Notes: generated by a model not told the origin, from the sequence alone. Positions 1 to 6,026 are shown, numbered from the stretch's first letter. The stretch: DNA of 7,334 nucleotides from Desulfobacterales bacterium (GCA_007135795.1 SLIE01000021.1:1-7334); one strand, 5' to 3'. Program-made: numbers and translations.

Positions 1-1436
1 ACACACCGATCCATAATTCTTTCCGGCGCACCCTTTAATAGAATGAACCGGTTCTCGTTCTCATCACGGTTCAGTGTTGCCATCAGCTTGATTTCAGAAC
101 TGAAGGGGATTACATCAATGCGTGGAATGTTTTCATTCTCCGCTTCCGGGTCAATGCCCGCTTTCATGGCCGCAGTGATCAAAGCCCCTTCGGTCGGCGT
201 ACCCTGAAGCTTCCACTGATCGTCTTTCTCGAAGACTTCGGCATCATTACATAACAGGCCGAACCGCAATACTTCCATCAACATGGGATAATCTTCGGCT
301 TTGATTTCTTCGTCATCGAGCCGAAACCCGCCATCGGGTGCATACCCGGTACCGGTAACCCCGTAAAGATGATCCGCGGCCCTGACGTATTGAACCGTCA
401 TTTCGTTTTTCGTCAGTGTACCGGTCTTATCGGAACAAATTATGGTAACCGACCCGAGGGTTTCGACTGCCGGCAATTTACGAATAATGGCATTTCTCCT
501 GGCCATTGCCTGAACCCCGATGGCCAGTGTGATGGTCATGATGGCCGGCAACCCTTCCGGAATGGCCGCAACGGCAAGACCTACCGCTGCCATGAACATC
601 TCCGCGGGACCGTAGCCCTGGATGACGATACCGAAAATAAAGGTCAGGGCAGCAAACAGAAGTATGGCAACCGTGAGATAATGACCGAACTTTGTAACCT
701 GCCGGAGCAATGGGGTGGTCATGGTTTCAACTTCGCCCAGGAGTTCGCTGATGCGACCGATTTCGGTATGAATACCGGTACCGACCACCACGCCCCTTGC
801 CTGTCCGTAAGTGACCATCGTTCCGGAAAAAGCCATTCCGCTGCGGTCTCCGAGTGCGGTCTCCTCGTCAACTTCGTATGTGTTTTTCTCCGAGGGAACG
901 GATTCGCCGGTCAGCGCGGCCTCCTCGATCTGCAAATCACTGGCTTCGAACAGACGCATATCCGCCGGCACTTTATCACCGGCATTCAGCAAAACCACAT
1001 CTCCGTGAACGATTTTATCTGCTTCAATCGTGGCCCGCCGGTTATCCCGCAACACGTCGGCCTTTGGCGCCATCATATTGCGGATGCTCTCCATCGATTT
1101 TTCGGCCTTCCCTTCCTGAATAAACCCGATCAATGCATTGATAACGCATACGCCGAAAATAACGATGGAATCGACCCATTCCTGCAAAAGCGCTGTGACT
1201 ACGGCGGCAACCAGAAGTACGTATATCAGCACATTATGGAATTGCAGTAAAAAGCGCACCACGGGATTCTGCTTTTTTGCATGTGCCAGAGTGTTGGGGC
1301 CCCACTCTTCCAAACGCTTTCCGGCTTCTTCTCCTGAAAGACCATCAGGAGAAGATTCAACTGCTTCAAAAGCTTCATTGACGGGCATTGCATGCCACAT
1401 ATTTTTTTCCTGGGCTTTTTCTTCTTCGCTCAACAT
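1..1436 (-). CDS. P-type cation-transporting ATPase, Ca2+ (P2A) type, N-terminal part, cut by window edge
   Basis: An ATP-driven inner-membrane cation pump; the first 478 residues are in the window and the C-terminal part lies beyond base 1. Seen in order: an N-terminal cation-ATPase domain (about 14-60), helices M1 and M2 (about 64-106), the actuator-domain loop TGES (176-179), M3 and M4 (about 252-305) with PEGLP (293-297), the phosphorylation motif DKTGTLT with Asp336, and the nucleotide-binding domain with GTPTEGAL (412-419), PF (444-445) and KGAPE (468-472). In SERCA-type pumps the Glu of PEGLP (here Glu294) is a Ca2+ ligand, so Ca2+ export is the best guess, but Mg2+ or another cation is possible because helices M5-M6 are missing. 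The ATG at 1436 has GGAGG (1440-1444) only 3 bases upstream, a short spacing; no better start is seen. No frameshift or missing catalytic residue in the visible part. It stands alone, leftward, behind a long non-coding gap. Confidence 0.95.
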   Translation of the reverse strand, partial: MLSEEEKAQEKNMWHAMPVNEAFEAVESSPDGLSGEEAGKRLEEWGPNTLAHAKKQNPVVRFLLQFHNVLIYVLLVAAVVTALLQEWVDSIVIFGVCVINALIGFIQEGKAEKSMESIRNMMAPKADVLRDNRRATIEADKIVHGDVVLLNAGDKVPADMRLFEASDLQIEEAALTGESVPSEKNTYEVDEETALGDRSGMAFSGTMVTYGQARGVVVGTGIHTEIGRISELLGEVETMTTPLLRQVTKFGHYLTVAILLFAALTFIFGIVIQGYGPAEMFMAAVGLAVAAIPEGLPAIMTITLAIGVQAMARRNAIIRKLPAVETLGSVTIICSDKTGTLTKNEMTVQYVRAADHLYGVTGTGYAPDGGFRLDDEEIKAEDYPMLMEVLRFGLLCNDAEVFEKDDQWKLQGTPTEGALITAAMKAGIDPEAENENIPRIDVIPFSSEIKLMATLNRDENENRFILLKGAPERIMDRC

Positions 1437-1863
1437 AAACCTCCGGAACAATTTGTTTTCACCAGAAAAGGCAATTTAGAGTTATATTCTTGATAAAATA
1501 TAAACATTGAACAATACGACCACCAAGAAAATCAAAAGCCCAAAACATGACCTTGCCTGAAGGCGTGCCGGTAATTGCAAGAGCGCTTAAGTTTGAAATT
1601 TGCAATAATATGAAAATAATAATTGATGATGCATCCGTAAAAAATGCATTTCGCCTTGCAACGTTGCGGGGATAGAAATCTTTTGATCTTATGATTTACT
1701 GTCGGAGTGCTCCAGAAGATAATGATCGCGGGATTGTCAAAACTAATTATTGATGCATGAAGAATTAAATACCATCTCAAAAAACTATCTGTAATAAATC
1801 ACTTTTTCTGTGCCATCTGTGCTCTTTGTGGTGAAGAAATTTGAGATAGCTTCTAAACATTTA
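1437..1863. other. Intergenic region upstream of the ATPase, AT-rich, no supported gene
   Basis: Presumably contains the leftward ATPase promoter near its left end, but no convincing -35/-10 pair stands out; TATATT and TATAAC hexamers on the minus strand have poor -35 partners. Open frames exist on both strands (an 82-codon minus frame at 1532-1780; a plus frame from 1547 of 42 codons), but neither has a ribosome binding site or a recognisable product. It holds a degenerate TCTGTG-type repeat at 1816-1835 and a pair of inverted TTTGAGAT octamers (about 1773-1780 and 1840-1847) that bracket it. It may be the remains of a small repeat insertion. Confidence 0.5.
1816..1835 (+). repeat. Short TCTGTGCTCT-type dispersed repeat, copy 1
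   Basis: Twenty bases matching 18 of 20 with a second copy at 5054-5073 in the same orientation; both read TCTGTGCTCTyTGTGrTGAA and are followed by an A-rich stretch. Both lie in gene-free DNA. Tandem-like TCTGTG or CTGTGG wording of this kind is, from general recollection, frequent in intergenic DNA of some environmental anaerobes; its function is unknown to me. Confidence 0.5.
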
Positions 1864-1898
1864 TGCCTGACGGAAAACAACACGCCTTCCGTCAGGCA
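1864..1898 (-). terminator. Perfect 12-bp hairpin downstream of the small lipoprotein gene
   Basis: TGCCTGACGGAA (1864-1875) and its exact reverse complement (1887-1898) enclose an 11-base loop, starting 15 bases after the lipoprotein stop codon. On the leftward transcript the hairpin is followed by UAAAUGUUUAG, not a clean U-run, so it may be a weak terminator, an RNA 3'-end stabiliser or a palindromic repeat. The arm resembles the ends of the element at 2511-2649 (TGCCTGAACGAAAACC). Confidence 0.5.
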
Positions 1899-1913
1899 CA
1901 AAACATGTGGTGA

Positions 1914-2093
1914 TTAATACTGCTGCTCCTGTCCCTCAGGGCCTTCAGGGCCTTCACCAGGCTCAGTACCCTCATACGGTCTTTCAGCCGGCGGCGGATC
2001 CATCGGTTCTTCAGGCTGACGTTCGGGCTCGCACCCGATAGCAAATCCAAGTGTCATGATCGTGGCAAAAATAAGCAAAAATAATCTCTTCAT
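1914..2093 (-). CDS. Small Pro/Glu/Gly-rich lipoprotein, 59 residues, function unknown
   Basis: An unrecognised short gene that is easily missed. The protein begins MKRLFLLIF, a charged then hydrophobic signal peptide of about 20 residues, and has a lipobox-like AIGC with the acceptor at Cys21, so it is probably lipid-anchored in the envelope. The mature part (about 39 residues) is very acidic and flexible: PERQPEEP, DPPP, then GEGPEGPEGQEQQY, with a small GPE repeat; there is no globular domain. The ATG has an excellent ribosome binding site, AGGAGG with 5 bases spacing, which is the main support for the gene together with the lipobox. It is read alone, with a 12-bp hairpin just after its stop. 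Small lipoproteins of this kind occur in many Gram-negative genomes without a known role; a spacer or envelope-associated role is speculation. Confidence 0.82.
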   Translation of the reverse strand: MKRLFLLIFATIMTLGFAIGCEPERQPEEPMDPPPAERPYEGTEPGEGPEGPEGQEQQY

Positions 2094-2501
2094 GTTTTCC
2101 TCCTTGTATTTTTTTTTGCTGCATTACTTAAATCATAAAGTCGATGTGTCATTACGCAAACAAAATCATGCCAAAAATCTCGCAGCAAAATACGCCATAG
2201 ACATAAAGCAGCTTCCATGCCAGAAAGGTATTGAGGAATTGTTACAAGCTTAAATATTATTTAATTTCAAGGATTAAAGACTGGGGAAGGAATTTTGAAT
2301 TTTGACAGGATAAGCAATTGTTAATATTTTTTTGATTACTTTTGACACATGCGTCAGTTAATCGCCGCTTTTAATCCATAATTTTTAAATGATTTTCTGC
2401 TTCTTTCGCTGATCTGGACAAGTGTATCGCGGAAAAAGCAAAAAGGGATTTTGAGATGGTTACATAATGCGGCACGTCTCTTGTTGCTTGGAAGGCACTC
2501 A
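2094..2501. other. Intergenic region between the hydrolase-side repeat and the small lipoprotein, no gene seen
   Basis: AT-rich and free of recognisable genes. The plus frame at 2056-2253 is the antisense of the lipoprotein start plus random extension and lacks a ribosome binding site. The leftward lipoprotein promoter should lie near 2100-2200; TATGAT on the minus strand (about 2129-2134) is a possible -10, but its -35 is poor. A 14-bp near-palindrome TGACACATGCGTCA lies at 2343-2356 with no gene next to it. Confidence 0.45.
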
Positions 2502-2515
2502 ACTACTTAGTGCCT
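2493..2515. repeat. Seven-bp inverted repeat AGGCACT/AGTGCCT at the left border of the palindromic element
   Basis: AGGCACT (2493-2499) and AGTGCCT (2509-2515) form a perfect stem over a 9-base loop. The right arm is also the left end of the element at 2511-2649, so this may be a second, outward-facing repeat end, as in paired REP sequences, rather than an independent hairpin. Confidence 0.4.
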
Positions 2516-2658
2516 GAACGAAAACCGTCTTTTTCGCCAATCTCTGCGTCCGGCTCAAATTTTAATCCTCAAAATACGTCCAGTATTCCTGCGGTTAAAA
2601 TTTTCTCCGTCCTTGACCTTGACGAAAAATCCTGGTTTTCGTTCGGGCACTACTTAGT
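2502..2658. mobile_element. MITE-like, near-fully palindromic element with terminal inverted repeats and flanking direct repeats
   Basis: The core (2511-2649, 139 bp) starts TGCCTGAACGAAAACC, and its other end, read on the minus strand, is TGCCCGAACGAAAACC: 15 of 16 bases identical. The similarity of the two arms continues inward (TTTTTCG, then AAATTTTAA in both arms), so the whole element can fold into one long imperfect hairpin. ACTACTTAGT occurs at 2502-2511 and again at 2649-2658; the part outside the inverted repeats, CTACTTAG, looks like an 8-bp target-site duplication. No open frame of size lies inside, so it could move only with a transposase supplied in trans, or it is a REP/REPIN-like sequence. 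It sits exactly at the 3' end of the hydrolase gene, whose TAA stop lies inside the right direct repeat, and its hairpin would form the 3' end of that mRNA. Confidence 0.7.
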
Positions 2659-3394
2659 CAAATGAACCGGTTTCAAAAAACCGTATTACGAGATTGGCGG
2701 TTTCTATTTTATAGTGGATTTCATGATGATTATATGGAACGACTGTAAAAGCATCCAGTCCCGGATAAAAAACAGAATGCACTTCCACGCGACCGTCGTT
2801 TTCTTTTTCCAGTAACTGCCCAATCACCAGGTTCCCTTTGTTTCCGGCAATTGCCCCCACCTGAGTATGCTGTGGATCAATAAGTCCTAATTTGGAAATA
2901 TTTTCAGGACGAAGTGAATTGAGCGTGGCGAACGTTTCCACCAGCAGATCGGATATCTCGCCCGCCAGCTCCGCAAGACTACTTCCTTGATTCGGAGTGG
3001 CGATCAATACCGCACGGCCAACCCGGCTGCTTTGCGGGTGGTGCGACAGAAAATAGCGAATCACCAATCCACCCGTGCTGTGTCCCACCATGAAAATAGT
3101 CTGATCTTCCGGAATACCGGATAATATTTCTTCAACCGTCGAAGCAAATAGCTTGGCCGAATCTTCCACATGCTGAAAGGTAAGCGGAAGATCGACTTTC
3201 ACCGTGTGGTAACCGCTTTCTTCCAGAAATCCGGCCAGAACGCGCATGTCTCTGCTATCGTGGTTATACCCATGCACGAGGACAACCGTTTGGTGCTCTT
3301 TGCCATCGTGTCTGTCTATTTGCGTTGCCGGACCGGAATTTTTACAGGAACCCAAAGCAAAAAGCAATACCAGGCTCGTGATAAGAATGCGCAT
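2654..3394 (-). CDS. Lipoprotein alpha/beta hydrolase, lipase/esterase-like
   Basis: A probable envelope-anchored serine hydrolase of 246 residues acting on an ester or lipid; the substrate cannot be read from the sequence. The N-terminus is a lipoprotein signal peptide with lipobox LGSC (Cys17). VVLVHGY (37-43) is the strand and oxyanion-hole segment, and GHSTG (104-108) is the nucleophile elbow with Ser106. ENDGRVEV (198-205) offers Asp200 as the acid, and the NHHEIH segment (222-227) offers the histidine (223 or 224). The order and spacing match short bacterial lipases of the alpha/beta fold in which a DGxV-V segment is followed by an NH or SH motif. The ATG has AGGAG 8 bases upstream. The stop codon lies within the direct repeat of the neighbouring palindromic element. 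mltF is 93 bases upstream on the same strand, but a terminator lies between them, so this gene probably has its own promoter. An amidase or thioesterase role is less likely. Confidence 0.9.
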   Translation of the reverse strand: MRILITSLVLLFALGSCKNSGPATQIDRHDGKEHQTVVLVHGYNHDSRDMRVLAGFLEESGYHTVKVDLPLTFQHVEDSAKLFASTVEEILSGIPEDQTIFMVGHSTGGLVIRYFLSHHPQSSRVGRAVLIATPNQGSSLAELAGEISDLLVETFATLNSLRPENISKLGLIDPQHTQVGAIAGNKGNLVIGQLLEKENDGRVEVHSVFYPGLDAFTVVPYNHHEIHYKIETANLVIRFFETGSFD

Positions 3395-3413
3395 TTTACA
3401 ATCTCCTAATTTT

Positions 3414-3442
3414 TTTATCCCTTATTACTGCAAAAAGGACAA
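3414..3442 (-). promoter_or_regulatory. Candidate sigma70-type promoter of the hydrolase gene
   Basis: On the minus strand TTGTCC (3437-3442) and GATAAA (3414-3419) are 17 bases apart, each matching 4 of 6 consensus positions. It lies between the mltF terminator and the hydrolase ribosome binding site, where a promoter is needed if the terminator works. The leader would be very short. Confidence 0.35.
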
Positions 3443-3448
3443 ATAATA

Positions 3449-3481
3449 AAACAAAAAAGAGATGGCGGAATCACGGCATCT
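3449..3481 (-). terminator. Rho-independent terminator after mltF
   Basis: Seven bases beyond the mltF stop codon, AGATG/CATCT and an inner CG/CG pair (one C-C mismatch between them) form a hairpin with a 6-base loop at 3460-3481. On the leftward transcript it is followed by C, six U residues and a further GUUUUAUU. The stem is modest but the U-run is good. Confidence 0.65.
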
Positions 3482-3487
3482 GCATGA

Positions 3488-4978
3488 TCAATACAATTCC
3501 TCGGACATTTCCGATTCCGGGTTTAAAAACACCCCCGATTTTGCTTCATAAAATGGCCCCTCCTCATAACGGCCAATTTCATTTTTTATAATATCATAAT
3601 AATTTCGAATCCTTGTAACATATCTTACCGGCTCACTCCCCCTGGCATACCCGTACCTGAGTTTTTGATAGTATTGCGGTTGGGAAAGAAGCGGCAGAAC
3701 CTTCCGAAATTCCATCCACGAATTGGGATCAATACCTTTTGAACGGGCAAGATTGCGTGCATCGAACACGTGTCCCATGCCGACATTGTATGCAGACAAT
3801 GCAATCCATGTCCGGTCCGGTTCGGTCACCTCCTCTGGAACCCGTTCATACAGGTTGGCAAAATAGCGGGCACCACCCATGATGCTTTGCCTGGCATCGA
3901 TTCGATTTTCGATACCGAGTTGTCCGGCGGTTCGCAATGTCAGCATCATCATTCCCCTTACGCCGGTTGCGCTGCGCGCCAACGGGTCCCAGTGAGATTC
4001 CTGGTATGCCATCGCCGCCAGCAATTTCCAGTCAATGTCATATTCTTCGCCCGCATCTTCAAACATCTCCCTGAATTCCGGCAAACGCGTTTGAATACGT
4101 CGCTTAAAACGTGCCGTATCGACATAATCAAAAATTTCGACATGGGCGTAGTACCTTCCGTAAAGCTTCTGGGAAATAGATTCATCCACTTCGGCAAACC
4201 ATTCATGAATGCTTTCTTTTAAATCATGCGCATCCGGCGGAAGCGCCCAAGCGAGGTCTTCGGTTTCCGCCAGGGGAAATGCAACCAGCAACTCCGGCAT
4301 GTAACGCCTGTTCAACGATACTATGTTTGAATCGGCCAAAGTGCAGTCCACGTAACCAAGCCATACCCGTTCAAGAATTTGTTCGGTCGTAAGTTCCGTC
4401 TCCCGCCATGTAAGATCGGATAGACCATTATTGGCCAACTCGACGAGATTATCCACATAGCTGCTTGCTGCCGTAACTTCTATGGAAACATCTTTCATAT
4501 CCTCGACGTCACCGGGGAGTTTTTGGCCTCTTCGACAGACCAGCTGTTGCTGAACCTTGAAATAAGGGGGACCGAAAAGAAAATCTTTTTTCCGGTTCTC
4601 GGTAAGCGTCAACCCGGCCGCCGCCATATCAGCTTTTCCTTCGGCAAGTGCTTGAAGAACATCGTCAACGGTAGCCCGCGTTTCAAATCTTACGTCCACG
4701 CCGAGATGCTGTGCATAAGCTGTCACTAAATCATACTCATAACCGGTTTCACCATCTGTTCCAAAATAATAAGTCGTGGGCGCGTTACGTGTCAAAACCA
4801 CAAGTTCGCCCTTTTCCAATATTGCTTTAAAAATTGCGTCTTCACGTTCCGTGTTATAACTGCAAGTACCGGGTCCCCAAAACAGCAACAACAGACAAAA
4901 TCCGATCAGCAATCCCGAATACCTGCACCAGGTGCTGAAAGATCGATCAAGGCGGAACAATAAAAAAATAAAATGCAT
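3488..4978 (-). CDS. mltF: Membrane-bound lytic murein transglycosylase F, solute-binding plus SLT domains
   Basis: Cleaves the beta-1,4 link between MurNAc and GlcNAc in peptidoglycan, leaving 1,6-anhydro-MurNAc, in the periplasm. Numbered from the ATG at 4978 (496 residues): an N-terminal hydrophobic segment (about 21-34) acts as signal or anchor, and there is no proper lipobox before Cys39. A family-3 solute-binding-like domain follows (about 50-275, with GYEYDLV at 79-85 and ADMAAAGLTLT at 116-126), which is the regulatory half in MltF. The SLT domain (about 310-465) has the catalytic Glu327 in AYQESHWDP, ATGVRGMMMLT, and the AYNVG motif (396-400). Length is close to E. coli MltF (518). 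An upstream TTG at 4987 is in frame, but GGAG would be only one base from it; from the ATG the spacing is 10, so the ATG is chosen. It is transcribed divergently from rubrerythrin. The two-domain order makes the assignment firm, although the trigger ligand is not known. Confidence 0.95.
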   Translation of the reverse strand: MHFIFLLFRLDRSFSTWCRYSGLLIGFCLLLLFWGPGTCSYNTEREDAIFKAILEKGELVVLTRNAPTTYYFGTDGETGYEYDLVTAYAQHLGVDVRFETRATVDDVLQALAEGKADMAAAGLTLTENRKKDFLFGPPYFKVQQQLVCRRGQKLPGDVEDMKDVSIEVTAASSYVDNLVELANNGLSDLTWRETELTTEQILERVWLGYVDCTLADSNIVSLNRRYMPELLVAFPLAETEDLAWALPPDAHDLKESIHEWFAEVDESISQKLYGRYYAHVEIFDYVDTARFKRRIQTRLPEFREMFEDAGEEYDIDWKLLAAMAYQESHWDPLARSATGVRGMMMLTLRTAGQLGIENRIDARQSIMGGARYFANLYERVPEEVTEPDRTWIALSAYNVGMGHVFDARNLARSKGIDPNSWMEFRKVLPLLSQPQYYQKLRYGYARGSEPVRYVTRIRNYYDIIKNEIGRYEEGPFYEAKSGVFLNPESEMSEELY

Positions 4979-5053
4979 ATAATACAATCTCCGAGCGCGA
5001 CTTTTTACGATACCATCAGTATGGATGGTGGAGGTTTAACAATATAGTTTTCC

Positions 5054-5073
5054 TCTGTGCTCTCTGTGATGAA
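5054..5073 (+). repeat. Short TCTGTGCTCT-type dispersed repeat, copy 2
   Basis: Matches the copy at 1816-1835 in 18 of 20 bases (TCTGTGCTCTyTGTGrTGAA). It lies just upstream of mltF on the opposite sense and about 270 bases before rubrerythrin. Confidence 0.5.
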
Positions 5074-5100
5074 AAATCGTATTCTTATTTTTAGGAAAAT

Positions 5101-5123
5101 TTCTAACAATAATATTTTCAGAA
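5101..5123. promoter_or_regulatory. AT-rich 23-bp imperfect palindrome, possible operator
   Basis: TTCTAACAATA and, on the other strand, TTCTGAAAATA are mirror halves around base 5112, with 9 of 11 positions matching; the outer TTCT/AGAA is exact. It lies between divergent mltF and rubrerythrin, where a regulator site would be expected. It loosely recalls Fur/PerR-type AT-rich boxes but does not match one well. The base composition alone makes chance palindromes common here. Confidence 0.25.
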
Positions 5124-5221
5124 TTATTCAAGCATGTCAAGTTCATCGAAAAATCAGCAAGATGATTTACTTGTTAACATTCATACCAGCAGGTTAGATT
5201 TAATCCAAAATACTTTATACT

Positions 5222-5249
5222 TTGAAATTTTTTAGAAATATCTTACTAT
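5222..5249 (+). promoter_or_regulatory. Candidate rubrerythrin promoter
   Basis: TTGAAA (5222-5227, 5 of 6) and TACTAT (5244-5249, 4 of 6) are 16 bases apart and would give a leader of about 90 bases. The surrounding DNA is AT-rich, so other pairs are possible. Confidence 0.3.
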
Positions 5250-5344
5250 TATGTCATTTGCGCCATTTCAATATATCAAAACAATCCTGACGCATGACAC
5301 AGCATTTCTTAGATTAACCCAGAGAACAAAGGAGATTCATCCGA

Positions 5345-5848
5345 ATGAAGGAAAAGACACGAAATAATATCTATGAAGCGTTCATTGGGGAGGCAAAGGC
5401 ATATTTCAGGCTACTGGCATATGCGGAAAAAGCAGAGGAGGAAGAGGTACCCCAGGTCGCCTTGTTGTTTCGGGCCATAGCAGAGGCGGAACGGGTTCAC
5501 GCAACCTCTCACCTGAACCTGGTCAAGGATCTGCTGGTAAAAGATACGGATACAAATCTCGAAAAATCATTCAAAAAAGAAAAATCGATCAGTGAGAACA
5601 AGTACCCGGATTTAATTAAAGAAGCAGAAGATGAAGGCGAAAAAGTGGCGGCCCAGACGTTTTCTTATGCCAGGGATGCGGAAGCGCATCATGCAAAATT
5701 ATACGAACAGGCTATTTATCATCTCATAAAAGATGAAACAGCAGCATATCATGTATGCCAGGTATGCGGGTATGTCACGGAGAAAAAAATCCCGGAAAAA
5801 TGCCCGGTATGCGGCGCTCCCCGGGACAAATTTAAAACAGTTGAATAA
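5345..5848 (+). CDS. rbr: Rubrerythrin (di-iron ferritin-like domain plus rubredoxin-like domain)
   Basis: A cytoplasmic peroxidase that reduces hydrogen peroxide with electrons from a rubredoxin or NADH:rubredoxin route, a common oxidative-stress defence of anaerobes. The protein has 167 residues. A ferritin-like four-helix bundle comes first (about 1-130), with Glu16, the Glu49-x-x-His52 motif, Glu97 (in the EG pair) and the Glu113-x-x-His116 motif as likely di-iron ligands. A rubredoxin-like FeS4 site follows with CxxC at 138-141 and CxxC at 153-156 (CPVCGAPRDKF). The domain order (diiron then rubredoxin) and length are those of short classical rubrerythrins. The ATG at 5345 is preceded by AAAGGAG with 10 bases spacing, slightly long; no better start is in frame. 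It is monocistronic as far as seen: a palindromic region begins right at its TAA. No PerR, ferritin or superoxide reductase gene lies next to it in this window. Confidence 0.96.
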   Translation: MKEKTRNNIYEAFIGEAKAYFRLLAYAEKAEEEEVPQVALLFRAIAEAERVHATSHLNLVKDLLVKDTDTNLEKSFKKEKSISENKYPDLIKEAEDEGEKVAAQTFSYARDAEAHHAKLYEQAIYHLIKDETAAYHVCQVCGYVTEKKIPEKCPVCGAPRDKFKTVE

Positions 5849-6026
5849 GTGCCTGGCTGAATGAACTACTTTTTCAAAAACGCCATTGTGTGGCCCGGAA
5901 AAAGGGCAGAAATTAACAAGGGTAAAAGCGTTTTCGTCCTTGCTTTATTTCCGCCCTTTTTCCGTGTATTCCGTGGGCTATGATTTTATGCCCTTTGAGT
6001 CTGACGCTGTTTTCATTCAGGTACTC
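5849..6026. repeat. Palindromic intergenic element beginning at the rubrerythrin stop, large hairpin at 5896-5964
   Basis: CGGAAAAAGGGC (5896-5907) and its exact reverse complement (5953-5964) form the base of a hairpin. The inner arms also pair imperfectly (AGAAATTAACAAGG on one side, GGAAATAAAGCAAGG read from the other strand). No U-run follows on the plus strand, so it is not a classical terminator, although it could end or protect the rubrerythrin mRNA. The outer ends, AGTGCCTGGCTGAATGAAC at the left and AGTACCTGAATGAAAACAG read backwards from 6026, look like diverged versions of the 2511-2649 element ends (AGTGCCTGAACGAAAACC). It may be a decayed or distinct member of that family. CCGTGTATTCCGTGG follows the right hairpin arm. 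Confidence 0.5.

Larger units (their letters stand above)
4979..5344. other. Divergent intergenic region between mltF and rubrerythrin
   Basis: No gene. It must carry promoters in both directions. On the mltF side the leader contains a 6-bp perfect stem-loop (ACCATC 5012-5017 with GATGGT 5024-5029). Further right are a TCTGTGCTCT repeat copy (5054-5073), an AT-rich 23-bp near-palindrome (5101-5123) and a candidate rightward promoter (5222-5249). The rubrerythrin ribosome binding site AAAGGAG is at 5328-5334. Confidence 0.5.

Noticed and set aside
369..1250. Long plus-strand open frame of 293 codons (and smaller ones at 811-1479)
   Set aside because: They are antisense to the ATPase frame, which carries all the conserved P-type motifs; the plus-strand proteins have no recognisable domains.
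1532..1780. 82-codon minus-strand frame, and a plus frame at 1547-1675
   Set aside because: Neither has a ribosome binding site, a recognisable domain or codon use like the neighbours; both lie in AT-rich intergenic DNA.
2150..2190. TTGGCAT..TTTGC on the minus strand as a sigma54 promoter for the small lipoprotein
   Set aside because: The distance between GG and GC is 13 bases instead of the required 10.
2056..2253. 65-codon plus-strand frame
   Set aside because: It overlaps the start of the small lipoprotein in antisense, lacks a Shine-Dalgarno sequence and shows no domain.
2343..2356. TGACACATGCGTCA near-palindrome sharing CATGCGTCAG with the complement of 5287-5296
   Set aside because: A 10-base match within 7 kb is expected by chance, and the first site is not next to any gene start.
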